64,000 nucleotides of DNA, from NCBI GenBank assembly GCA_037044905.1, contig JBAOKB010000118.1:496001-560000 (forward strand), read 5' to 3'. Positions within the stretch are counted from its first letter, which is position 1; every line of letters starts with the position of its first letter. The DNA is from Hortaea werneckii. Lineage: Eukaryota > Ascomycota > Dothideomycetes > Mycosphaerellales > Teratosphaeriaceae. The translations under genes and the position numbers were made by a program. Below the pieces are notes generated by a model that saw nothing but the letters and a program-made list of their open reading frames with translations, ran no database searches and was not told the origin of the DNA. Of this stretch, positions 11,550 to 21,421 are shown piece after piece.

Positions 11550-13078
11550 ATGAACGGCCACGGTGGGACGTTAGATTCCTACACCGACCGCCTTGAAGGC
11601 TTTAGAAAGTCCGACGCTGAACGTGATGCCCTCGTTGCGGAGCTGATCAAGAATCACGCTGCCTTGCAATTAAAGTATGACGAGAAATGCGAAGATTATA
11701 ATAACGAAGTCGAGTCCCGCCGGAGTTGGCAGTCTAAGTTTAGGTCCAGCGAGCAAGCCCTTAACCAGCAGAAGCAAGTATCAGTGAGTTCGCCTGCTGG
11801 GTAGGTTGCGTCGTTTTATGAAAGACCGAAGGCTGATGAATGTAGGGGGCGAGCAATTTTGCACTTGCCGTACTCGATGGTGATGGGGCAATATTCCAAG
11901 ATTTTCTCTACTCTCAAGGCAAGGACGGTGGCGCCGAGGCCGCACACATCGTCCATGCTGCGCTCCGGGACCAACTCCAAGAACTTTATCACGACAGCAA
12001 CGTCTCCGACTGGAGCATCGTCGTCTACGTCATCCTCAACCTTCAGGGCCTGGGCATGAAGCTGGCATCTGAGAATATCATCTCTAATCCCAACGAGCTT
12101 GCAGCATTTGGTCGAGCTTTCGGCGCAGCGCAGCCGCACTTCAACTTCATTGACGTCGGAGCTGGGAAGGAGCGTGCGGATCATAAAGTCCGCGAGACGC
12201 TTAGACTGTACCTGCCAAACGCCCAATGCCGACACGTTTTCTTCGGACCCTGTCATGATAAGGGCTATCTGCCAGCTTTGGAGCCCTATCGTGGTGCTTA
12301 CGCATCTAAGATTACGCTCGTAGAGACTGTTCCTGCTGAGACCGGATTTGCTCAGCTTGGTCTTCAGCGGATCAGCATTCCCCAAGCTTTTAGGGACAAG
12401 AATTTGCCGCCGAGATATCCGGCTACTGGATCTTCTTTCCAGGCGTCTGGCGGTGGCGCGCGCCTACCAAGCAATGCTAGGATTCCAAGCATGGACCCCA
12501 CGACTACTGCGATCTCACCACCACCTACTTCTACAAGCCCTGCTCCGTCCACGTCGTCTCAGGCGCCTTCAGCAAGTTCATGGGCGACCATAGGCAAAGG
12601 CACCACAGGCAAGTCCTTTGATCTCTCCTCTCGGCCAGCGCCAAAGAAGCGCTACCTGCTCTTAAACGCATACGACGAGCGCCTTGATCCCGACCTCCCA
12701 AAAGCGGATGGTCGGTCATGGGAGCGCTTCACAGACCTGACCCATGCTAAAGGCCGAAACTTCTGTAATAACCACCACCTCGGCGACAAGTGCGAGTCTG
12801 GCGAGTACTGCGAGTACCTTCACGGTCCCAAACTCACCAATGGCGAACTACTCGTGCTCAAGAACAAGGCCCGTTCGATCTATTGCTCGAACAAATCTTA
12901 CTGTCGCGATATTGACTGCTATTTGGGCCACCACTGCAAGTTTGGGAACACCTGCTCGACCTCCAAGTGCCGGTTTGGCGACACGCATAATGTGGATCTG
13001 GAGCCTGCGAGACGGTACTACGAGGATGGAAGTGAGGAGTGGTTGCCTCAATTTTTGGAGAAGCACACGAAGGGATGA
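11550..13078 (+). CDS. CCCH-type zinc-finger protein with N-terminal coiled coil
   Basis: The product is 488 residues from exons 11550-11783 and 11846-13078. The intron 11784-11845 has GTGAGT, a CTGAT branch site and GTAG. Residues 5-77 are charged and helical, probably a coiled coil. A domain follows that begins SNFALAVLDGDGAIFQDFL and contains HFNFIDVGAGKERADHKVRE and CRHVFFGPCHDKGYL. Its acidic residues recall NYN/PIN-like nuclease folds, as in the fungal DUF7923 group. A Pro/Ser/Thr-rich linker leads to C-terminal CCCH fingers. The first reads C-X8-C-X5-C-X3-H (FCNNHHLGDKC .. YCEYLHG), and a second Cys/His cluster runs from CYLGHHCKFG to FGDTH. An RNA-related role is likely from this combination, but RNase activity is only inferred. 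Confidence 0.85.
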
Positions 13079-13657
13079 GGTGTGATGGCACCTTTTTTTC
13101 TTTTGGCAATTTAACTTAGGTGGCATTCAACCTGGAGTGCCGAGAATAATTTCGTTACATGACTCGGCACATTTGATGGATCGGCCGTTGCCCGGATGGA
13201 CATGTAGGTTTCTCTACGGCAGCAACTTGTGGCATTGTCAATATCTAGGTAGCATTTTGCATACATAGTAGATATACGACCGTCTGGTCTCCTTTACAGT
13301 GTGCATTGGGAGGTATTAGACTTGGGACTCGAGAGGGCAGAAGGTATTTAGGTCCGTATTTGTGTATTTATCGTATAGTTCACGATGCTCGAGCCGGACC
13401 TTGGCCTCGCAAGTGGTTGTCGAAAGATTAGGTTCTCCATGGTCCCGCAAACTCTACTCTGCACCACCAACGGTTGCCGAAAGCCTGGCCACTCATGAAC
13501 CTTGTTTCAACGGCAATCACGTCCCGTACCTTGCAGTGGATGTAACGAACGCGCCGTGGAGCCGTAGTAATAGCGACCCATATTATACCCTCAAAACATG
13601 TAGCGCTTCGGGTCAAGGATACCTTACCGTGCGACGCGTCTCTTGCGCAGCATCAAC
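13079..13657. other. intergenic region
   Basis: This 0.58-kb stretch contains short TACATAGTAG and ATCTAGGTAG sequences like those seen in other spacers of the window. No coding evidence was found. Confidence 0.5.
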
Positions 13658-16156
13658 ATGTCTTCAGACGTAGAGGATGTGTTCTTCGAGGCCAGCGAGC
13701 ATGAAGCCGCTAGCGACGCCGATTCCACGCGACTTGTCGATCGGCCGTGGGAGCAATCAAACGGCGCGGATGGCGAGAACACCCCCTCGACCCCCTCGGC
13801 CGCCGAGACAAGTCGCGTAGATCAGGCCGCACCAGCAATCGCACGCGCAAAACATTGGAATTCGAGTGCGAAAAGTCAGACCCGACATTCTCTGCCTGCC
13901 TTGCCGCCGGTGCCACCGATCCCACGACACATCTTGGAGGCTGGGGGCAGACCAGCTAGTGTTTCATCGCCTAAAGCTCCGAGTATCGACTCAGCCCCGT
14001 CGCGAGCACCACGCCGACACTCTCGAGGAGCTGAGATCGTTCCCACACCCGACATTTACGTCGAGCGCCCGCGAACTTCTACTGGACTGTGTTCTAGGAA
14101 TGACAAGCAGATGCTGTCCTCACGACGGACCCTGCATAGCAGGGAGAATGGAACGATAGGAGCAGAAGATACACACGGCGAGAGCAGATTGGAGAGAGCG
14201 CGCGGGAAATCGCTCTCTGTGATAAATGGGAGATCTCATCGACGGACGACGACGCAGGCAGACGCGAGAGGCGATGACCGGGTGGTGGATCAGGAATTGT
14301 CGCGCGATGGGAATGGTAGGAAGGAGGATCTGTTCCTAGAGCTTGCGCAGGATAGCGACGAGAACAATGGCAGGCCTCCGAGCCGGCATGAGCGGGCTGC
14401 CAGTCGCCTGTCGCAAGCAGCCAAGCGCAGATCTCTTCCTGCGGATGCTGAAATCGCCAACGTGACCTCGTCTGGAGAACACAGGCCGAGGAGTAGCGGG
14501 AGTGCAATCCATGGGCGTGCTTTCTCGAGGCCAAGCGCATTGCCTTCAGATCTACAACGGCAGCCTGGACCTCATCAGACCACACCCATCCGCGATTCCG
14601 TCAGGGCCGATGACTCGGTAAGCGTTTCTGGCAGATCGCTATCCGGCCGTGCGCAGAAGTATACAATGCAGCCTAGCCGTGCTTATGCGACGCCGTCACT
14701 ATCAGGTCAAAGATTGAAGTCACCCGACCTTCCATCGTATGGCCGGAGACGACCATCTTTCGGCACAGCATCTGTGAAAAGCCGGACTACAGAGCTCACG
14801 CAAACAAAAGACGGAGAGGCAGATTCGCAGGACGGATCACTTACTGCCGGTTCCGAGCGGAAGCACTCTCTACCGGAATCCTCCGCCGAGTCGCAAGGGG
14901 CAGAAACCGTCTGGGACGAATTGGACGACCTAAAATCACGAATTAAGAAGCTTGAGCTAACAGGCAAGCTTCCTACATCCTCTGGCGCGGCTATCTCTGG
15001 AGAATCTAGTGAACGGCCCAGAACAGCTACGACGGCTCCGACGACGATCACTTCATCACCAAAGCATGATCGCAAGATGACCGGTTCTGATACAAAGTCA
15101 CCATCCACAGAGTTGTCAGGGCCGAATCTTGCGAATGTACACCCTCTGCTGCATTCTGCCCTGGCCAAAGCAAAGTCTCTCCTCCAGCCCTCGCTTTACC
15201 GGATGCTCGAAGCTACCGCATCTGATTCGCTTCAGCTCGCAGCTATGACCGGTAGCGCTGGTCCTCAAGGCACGGCCTTCTCGGCGGCGTCCATTATCAA
15301 TGGAGTGACCGTTTCGGATCGCCATGTTCGCCGCAAGGCTGATGCTATGTGCCGGAACCTCACGGACCTGACATTGGCGCTGTGCGATGGCAAGCACGAA
15401 AGCACAGTGGCCGCCTCATCACCCCTTACGGCCCACTCTGTCCAGCCTTCTCCGACCATTCGTAACTCCAGGAGCAGTATTGGTCCGGGTGAGAATGTCA
15501 ACAGGAACAACAGCCGCCCAGTGAGCCGCCTGGAAGCACGCCGTACAAGCATCTTGGGAATCTCTGCAGGCCAAAGCGTTTCTGGCAGCCCGCGCGAGAG
15601 CACGGATGATCTTTCAAATGCATCCGAACAGGAGGGTACGCCAACGCATGTTCGTGCACCGCCTCAAGAGCTCCGACGCATCTCGCGCTCTAACAGCCGT
15701 TTGCTGGGCGTGCGATCTAATCGGTACGGGGAGACAAGCGCCGACGAAGATCCTACCGTGCGACCACCCTCGCGCGCGATGACTGATGCTGGCAGCAATT
15801 TCCGCAACAGATTGAGCGGACAACACCAATCGCCAGGTCAATGCGGAACTTCACCAAGTCTTCGCGAATCGTTGATTGCTCGACGGGCCAACGCTGGAGC
15901 GCACGATGCGAATCGCGAGCTACCGCGGGTCTCCTCTTTGAACACGGATCTAGCTCGACGGCGATGGACGAAGGAGGTCACGCCGCCTGTCATGGAGGAA
16001 GAAGGCGATGCTGCGAGTGAGTATACGCCGCCATCTTCGCACTCGAGGAGAAGAGTCACCAGTATGGGGCAATTCAGGGAGAGACGGACGCTGGGCGATG
16101 GTGTGCCGTCTCGCACAGCTAGTCTGAGCTCGAGACGGCATATGGCGGTTGAATAG
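13658..16156 (+). CDS. conserved fungal low-complexity protein, function unknown
   Basis: This is a single exon coding for 832 residues. ATG 13658 is preferred because it is the first ATG of the frame. Most of the protein is Ser/Arg/Pro-rich and probably disordered. Two parts look conserved and folded. One is a helical segment at about residues 416-440 containing TVWDELDDLKSRIKKLEL. The other is at about residues 487-580, with VHPLLHSALAKAKSLL, MLEATASDSLQLAAMTG and VRRKADAMCRNLTDLTLALC. A widespread but uncharacterised Pezizomycotina family has this layout. There is no signal peptide or membrane segment. The abundance of RS/SR pairs suggests phosphorylation, which is inference. Confidence 0.8.
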   Translation: MSSDVEDVFFEASEHEAASDADSTRLVDRPWEQSNGADGENTPSTPSAAETSRVDQAAPAIARAKHWNSSAKSQTRHSLPALPPVPPIPRHILEAGGRPASVSSPKAPSIDSAPSRAPRRHSRGAEIVPTPDIYVERPRTSTGLCSRNDKQMLSSRRTLHSRENGTIGAEDTHGESRLERARGKSLSVINGRSHRRTTTQADARGDDRVVDQELSRDGNGRKEDLFLELAQDSDENNGRPPSRHERAASRLSQAAKRRSLPADAEIANVTSSGEHRPRSSGSAIHGRAFSRPSALPSDLQRQPGPHQTTPIRDSVRADDSVSVSGRSLSGRAQKYTMQPSRAYATPSLSGQRLKSPDLPSYGRRRPSFGTASVKSRTTELTQTKDGEADSQDGSLTAGSERKHSLPESSAESQGAETVWDELDDLKSRIKKLELTGKLPTSSGAAISGESSERPRTATTAPTTITSSPKHDRKMTGSDTKSPSTELSGPNLANVHPLLHSALAKAKSLLQPSLYRMLEATASDSLQLAAMTGSAGPQGTAFSAASIINGVTVSDRHVRRKADAMCRNLTDLTLALCDGKHESTVAASSPLTAHSVQPSPTIRNSRSSIGPGENVNRNNSRPVSRLEARRTSILGISAGQSVSGSPRESTDDLSNASEQEGTPTHVRAPPQELRRISRSNSRLLGVRSNRYGETSADEDPTVRPPSRAMTDAGSNFRNRLSGQHQSPGQCGTSPSLRESLIARRANAGAHDANRELPRVSSLNTDLARRRWTKEVTPPVMEEEGDAASEYTPPSSHSRRRVTSMGQFRERRTLGDGVPSRTASLSSRRHMAVE

Positions 16157-17241
16157 AACAGAGGAGGAGAGAGGGAGCTTCCTACCCATCGCCCGCACGA
16201 CTACCATGGCTTTACTTTTGTGTGTGGTTTTTCATTGCGTATAGCGGGGGCGCTGAAGGGATATGCAGCGCGAGCATGATCACGGGAAATGGGAAACGGG
16301 AAATCTGTCATACTACTCCATGTTAGCTGTCGCTTTTTACTTTTGTACAAACGCCGGGAAGTCCAAATATATACAGTCTGAGCGATGGATTGCCAACTTG
16401 GAAATTACAGGGGACGGGAGCGTTACATTGAGGTCGCGAGCATGCGTCATGCTGTCTGAATCGCTAAAGCATTTCGGTCGTAGGCCGCATGCGATGGATC
16501 CCAGATTGGCTCCCATGGGGGTCCACGGACTAAACCCGAACCGGTTAGTGGGCAGACTCCGAAACACCCTCTGCGACGACCTCACGTCTCGCTCCAAGAC
16601 TCGTTTCTATTAGCCGTTAGGTACGTACTTATTTTTTGCTACTCGTCGCAGGCAGAGTCGGAATTTATGCTTCAAACTAGGATACAGTACTGTGATCAAG
16701 TCCCCATCACAAGTGGCTTCGAAACGGCCTTGCGCGTCTGGACCAGTCTGCGCAGAATCTGCTGTTTCGATGCTGGCGATGAACCCGTCTCGTGGGCTCG
16801 ACATACCTATTTCCTGGGGAATAACTAGTCTCAGTCACTTGGTCGGTCATCCACATTGACTAGGCCGAGTCCGACCGGGTTGGTTCTCGGCTGCCGGAGC
16901 GGTCGTCATCCTGAGGTTTGAGGCCATGCTTTTCCGGCTGATTGTGAAACAATCTGCGATGAGACTGGTCCTTGGGCCAATTTGTGGATATGATGTGGAC
17001 ATGAGAGGGACGTCCGATGGTATATGAATATTGGTATGCGGCGCATGCTTTCCTATCCTCTTTCTTTCTCCCGTTCTACCTCACTACATCGCTTTGCGTT
17101 TGTTCGTTCTTTGAGCTCTGGTAGCATCACACTCGCTTTTTTCCTACGTTTTCGTTCCCTTCGTTGAGCACAGGTGCTCGGAAGGCACAGAACTTTTTGC
17201 CCCTCACTTGCATTTCTCAACCCCACGACAGTTTTATCAAG
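16157..17241. other. intergenic region and probable long leader of the adhesin-like gene
   Basis: This 1.1-kb stretch has no supported gene. The last 200 bases before ATG 17242 are CT-rich (runs of TTCT/CCTC), typical of fungal core promoters and 5' leaders. This fits strong expression of the secreted protein that follows. Confidence 0.5.
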
Positions 17242-20200
17242 ATGAAGTTCACCACCGCGACATTCGGTGTCCTCTCCGGACTTCTTGCTGGTACCCGTGC
17301 CAGCGTCGAAAAGCGCGAGGCTGTGCCGCAGGATGGAAACTCCTGCCCAGAGTCTTGCCGTGGCGTCGCTACGAGCACTATGGTTGTAACGAGCACCACT
17401 ATGGTGACCAGCACTGCATGGGAAACGCGTGCAGCCGCAACTGGGGGCAATGGAGCAGGCTCCACTGTCACGGTCCAGGTCACGAGGACTCTAGGTGGCG
17501 GCGATAGGACTGTTACGGCACCAGGCCAGACAATTACGGCCACAGAGACGGTCCAGGGAAGCAATGGTCAAGGCTCGGGTGGAGCTGCAGCATCCACTGT
17601 CTACGTTACGACCGGCTACCAGGGCTCCAACGGCTCAGAGACTCAGGGAGGCTACACGACCACCGAGAACGGGCCAGGAGGTCCTTATGTCTCCACCGTG
17701 TACTACACTTCTTTCTTCAACGGCGGAAGCGGCACTGAGGTTTCTCCCGCAGCTACATCATCCGGTGCACCTTACCCCATCCCGTATGCAAACGGCACAA
17801 CGATGGTCATTCCAACTGGAAGCGGTGTATCTGGTGCTGGTGGCTACGGCACGGGCGCCTCTTCGGCCACCTCTATTGTTGTCAACGGTACATCGCCGGC
17901 CTTGAGCGCGAGTACGTTGTCGGTTAGTGCCTCTGCTTCTGCTCCCGCACAGTCTGGCAGCGCCTCGACTGCCACGCTTTCTGGAAGCGCGGGCTATTAC
18001 ACTACCACAATCATCGGATCCACTGGATCGAACGCCTCAGTCTCCGCTGCGGAGACTACTGGACCGTCTCCTCCGTACGGTGGCGCCTCGACGGCTACTC
18101 TGTCTGGTAGCGGTGGCTTCTACCCGACGACAATGATTGGGTCTAACGCCTCGGTGTCTGCTGCTGGAACTGGCGGGTCTTCTCTTGTCCCGTCTGGCAG
18201 CGCCTCGACTGCTACGCTGTCCGGCAGCGGCGGCCTTTACACAACCACCCTCGTTGGATCTACCGGATCCAACGCTTCGGTCTCTGCCGCTGAGACTACC
18301 GGACCCTCTCCGCCTCCGTACGGTGGCGCATCGACTGCTACTCTGTCTGGAAGCGGCGGCTTTTACACAACGACACTCATTGGATCAAACTCTTCAACCG
18401 CTGATGCAGAGACCACCGGACCAGCTACTTTATCCTCTGGAAGCGCCTCGACGGCAACCCTCTCTGGTAGCGCCGGCTACTACACTACTACAATTATTGG
18501 GTCGAACTCTTCGAACACTGCTGTTCAAAGTACTGGATCTTCTCTCTCATCTGGTGGCGCTTCTACAGCGACCCTCTCTGGCAGCGCAGGCTCTTACACC
18601 ACCGTCATTGGGTCGAACTCGTCAACTGCTGATGCCGAGACTGCCGGACCGTCTACCGTGTCCCTCAGTGGCGCCTCAACCCCAACGCTCTCGGGCACTG
18701 CTGGTTCCTACACCACGGTCATCGGGTCAAACAGCTCGGTCTCCGTTGCGGGCACGACTGGTCCTTCCCCATTGCCCTCTGGTAGCCCCTCGACCTCGGT
18801 GATCTCTGGCAGCGCTGGCTTTTACACTACCACAATCGTGCCTACCGGCTCTGCGTCGTCCACTGGCATGAACAATTTGACCTCGCAAGGCTCGCAGACA
18901 GGTCCATCGAGCTACCAAATTACCACCGTCTCAACCGCCCTCACTGGTTACGGATCGCAGACTACTGACGCAAGCGGTAGCCTGGTTTCCCCAGCTGGAA
19001 CGGGAGGCAGCAGCCTGGGATCAGGATACGGTAATATCACCGAGTCGATCTCTTCTACAGTTCTCTCGGGAAGTGGATCCAGCAATGGTATTCCTGGATC
19101 GAGTACTCTTCAAGCGGGAAGTAGCAGCCTGGTTTCTCCTGTCGCCAGCGAATCGACAGGAGGCACCAGCAATGGGGCAGGGTACGGGAATGGCACTCAG
19201 ACCGTCTCCTCTACCATTATCTCCGGAACCGGCTCGAACACTGGCTCGTCTGAGTCGGCCTCTTTCCCAACGATGAGCAGCGCTGCTGCTTCCTCAGGCT
19301 CGGCGAACAGCTCTCTCGTGTCGCCAGCTAGCGTTGGCCTCTCAACATCGACTGCTTACGTGACCAGTGCCACGACGATCGAATCGTGCGCGCCTGAGGT
19401 CACCGATTGTCCTGTCGGCTCAGTGGTCATTGTGACCAATACTGTCCCGAACACAGTATACTCTCCTTCCGTCACCAGCTACTCTACATCGACCGTCTTC
19501 AGTACCCAAGTCACCACGATCACCTCCTGTGCGCCTGAGGTCACCGAATGTCCCGCAGAATCCGTAACGGTTGTTACCAATACCATCCCCGTGAGCACCA
19601 CGATTTGCCCGGTAACGAGCACTGGGGCTGCTGGGTTGAACGGTACTGAATCTGCCCCTGCATCTTCTTTGGTATCCCCGGCTGCAGCCAGCTCCACATC
19701 TCCACCGCTCTCGACAGGGACTGGTTACGCTCCTGCAGGCAACAGTAGTGTTGCAGCCGCAGCTTCTGCTTCTTCTTCTGCCTCAGATGCTGCTGGCGTT
19801 AGTTCCTCGCCACTATCGTCTACTGCTACCGCTTCAGCCTCGAGCTCTGAGTACTCGGCTCAGCCAAGCTACTACCCGACTGGCTCCAGCAATGGCACTT
19901 CAGCTGCTGTCCCGACCGGATATGCTGCCTCTAGCAGCGCTGATGTTAGCTCCACGCTCGTCTCCCCCGCTGCTGAAAGCTCTGGATCGCCATCGAGCCT
20001 CGCGGCATCCAGCACCTTTGGCGTTGCTTCGAACAGCACAATGCCTGCCGGTCCCACGGCTTACTCAGCCTCGAGCAGTAGCTTGGCCTCTCCTAGCAGC
20101 TCCGTTGTCAACGTAGAGAGTAGTAGCATTGCCACCGTGACGAATACCGTAACCACGTCAGGTGGTATTTCGGCGCATACCGGTTCTACGCAAGCCAACA

Positions 20201-20877
20201 GCAGCAGCATCGCTTCGCCGGAGACTCTCTCTGCCCCAGCATATGGAGAGCCTAGCGCCGGAGCATCGGAGTCAGCAAACAGCAGCAGTCTTGCTTCTCC
20301 CGTGACACTCTCTGCTCCATCATATGGACAGCCGAGTGCTGGCTACGGAGCATCGGAGTCCGCAACTGGTAGCAGCAGCTTCGAGACTGTGACCAACACG
20401 GTCTACACCTCCGCAAGCCCGACAGGAGCCTTCAACGGCAGTGCACCTTCGGCCAACCTGAGCGCTACCGCTACTGCACCATCAATGACTGTCGACCCAG
20501 TGTACTCTTCTGCCATATCTCAGATGACCTCGAGCATCAAGAGTGAAGCCATGACCTCGATCGTGCCATCTGCTTCGGTCAACCCCATGATCTCCTCATA
20601 CCTAGGCGATCTGTCTACAGCACTGCCCGCCGACGCCACAGCCACCGCTTCCGTCTCCGCTGCCATTCCCTCTAGCTACTCCAATGGCACCGATGCGAGC
20701 GGCAACGACGGCCCAGAGATTCCGACTCCTGAGCACAAGGGCCTCAAGTTGGGAGAGATCTTCGGCTGGATCAAATACGTCATCTCGAAGACTTTCAAGC
20801 ACATCGCTCACCCACACCAGGGAGACGATCACCAGAACAAGGCGCGAACACACGCTCGTGATATCACGATGAACTGA
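17242..20877 (+). CDS. large secreted Ser/Thr-rich adhesin-like protein
   Basis: This is a single exon of 1211 residues. ATG 17242 gives a clean signal peptide (MKFTTATFGVLSGLLAGTRA) followed by VEKRE, a Kex2-type processing site. A small Cys-bearing head (CPESC) precedes Thr/Val-rich sequence. Residues of about 238-537 form eight imperfect tandem repeats, described separately. Later there are two copies of a Cys unit, CAPEVTDCP and CAPEVTECP, each followed by VVTNT, as in other fungal flocculin-like proteins. Ser-rich linkers repeat SLVSPA. The C-terminus is a distinct basic/amphipathic domain (LKLGEIFGWIKYVISKTFKHI) and lacks a hydrophobic GPI-anchor tail. The protein is therefore secreted or held in the wall by other means. 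Heavy O-glycosylation is expected. A role in adhesion or wall structure is inferred from composition only. Confidence 0.85.
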   Translation: MKFTTATFGVLSGLLAGTRASVEKREAVPQDGNSCPESCRGVATSTMVVTSTTMVTSTAWETRAAATGGNGAGSTVTVQVTRTLGGGDRTVTAPGQTITATETVQGSNGQGSGGAAASTVYVTTGYQGSNGSETQGGYTTTENGPGGPYVSTVYYTSFFNGGSGTEVSPAATSSGAPYPIPYANGTTMVIPTGSGVSGAGGYGTGASSATSIVVNGTSPALSASTLSVSASASAPAQSGSASTATLSGSAGYYTTTIIGSTGSNASVSAAETTGPSPPYGGASTATLSGSGGFYPTTMIGSNASVSAAGTGGSSLVPSGSASTATLSGSGGLYTTTLVGSTGSNASVSAAETTGPSPPPYGGASTATLSGSGGFYTTTLIGSNSSTADAETTGPATLSSGSASTATLSGSAGYYTTTIIGSNSSNTAVQSTGSSLSSGGASTATLSGSAGSYTTVIGSNSSTADAETAGPSTVSLSGASTPTLSGTAGSYTTVIGSNSSVSVAGTTGPSPLPSGSPSTSVISGSAGFYTTTIVPTGSASSTGMNNLTSQGSQTGPSSYQITTVSTALTGYGSQTTDASGSLVSPAGTGGSSLGSGYGNITESISSTVLSGSGSSNGIPGSSTLQAGSSSLVSPVASESTGGTSNGAGYGNGTQTVSSTIISGTGSNTGSSESASFPTMSSAAASSGSANSSLVSPASVGLSTSTAYVTSATTIESCAPEVTDCPVGSVVIVTNTVPNTVYSPSVTSYSTSTVFSTQVTTITSCAPEVTECPAESVTVVTNTIPVSTTICPVTSTGAAGLNGTESAPASSLVSPAAASSTSPPLSTGTGYAPAGNSSVAAAASASSSASDAAGVSSSPLSSTATASASSSEYSAQPSYYPTGSSNGTSAAVPTGYAASSSADVSSTLVSPAAESSGSPSSLAASSTFGVASNSTMPAGPTAYSASSSSLASPSSSVVNVESSSIATVTNTVTTSGGISAHTGSTQANSSSIASPETLSAPAYGEPSAGASESANSSSLASPVTLSAPSYGQPSAGYGASESATGSSSFETVTNTVYTSASPTGAFNGSAPSANLSATATAPSMTVDPVYSSAISQMTSSIKSEAMTSIVPSASVNPMISSYLGDLSTALPADATATASVSAAIPSSYSNGTDASGNDGPEIPTPEHKGLKLGEIFGWIKYVISKTFKHIAHPHQGDDHQNKARTHARDITMN
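17953..18850 (+). repeat. eight imperfect tandem repeats of 37-42 codons
   Basis: The consensus unit begins SGSASTATLSGSAG, continues YYTTTIIGSN and ends in a variable TTGPSP-like linker. Units differ mostly in the linker and in the aromatic position (YY, FY, LY, SY). DNA identity is still high between some units. This suggests ongoing expansion and contraction. Confidence 0.9.
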
Positions 20878-21421
20878 AGGATTAGTGGGACATTTGGTGC
20901 TTAGTATGGATTGTGTGGAAGACGTTCTTGAGAAGGAAACACCGGATGCGACTTAACGGCGGAGAGGCTGTTGACTGTCCATGGACTTTCTTTGCTGTTG
21001 TCTTGTGAAGTCTTCTTTTTACTTTCACGACATTCATTACGATTGACATTCTACCTGTATGTATATGCAAACGTAACGTTGATTTTTCATAACCGCTCTC
21101 TTTCACCTTTTCATCATGAAAATTTGCATGTGACAGTCTTGCGACGAAGACTTGCAGTGCTGAGACGCAAGCTTCGTTAGAGGTGCAGTCCGTGCAAAGC
21201 CGTCTTGTCTTGTCGACGCGGAGCACATCCCGAAGCGAAACAGACGGTGCGGCCCGAGCGCGTGGATGTCCCTCTTGCATCATAGCGTAAACAAGCAGGT
21301 GCCGCGGTCGTGGAGCATGACGCTGGTGGAAGCCCGCAGGTGGAAGCCTTCTCCGGATCCACGAACACCATGTAGCACGCAACCATCCCAGGCTGCTCAT
21401 CACAAGCACACCCGACCTACG
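20878..21421. other. intergenic region
   Basis: This 0.54-kb stretch holds the AT-rich 3' end of the adhesin-like gene and the promoter of the next gene. An in-frame ATG at 21266 could extend the downstream protein by 52 residues. The added residues look like non-coding leader, so I did not use it. Confidence 0.45.

Noticed and set aside
21266..21421. N-terminal extension of the DUF3818 protein from ATG 21266
   Set aside because: The extra 52 residues are Pro/Arg/His-rich and leader-like. ATG 21422 gives a normal start just before the conserved domain.
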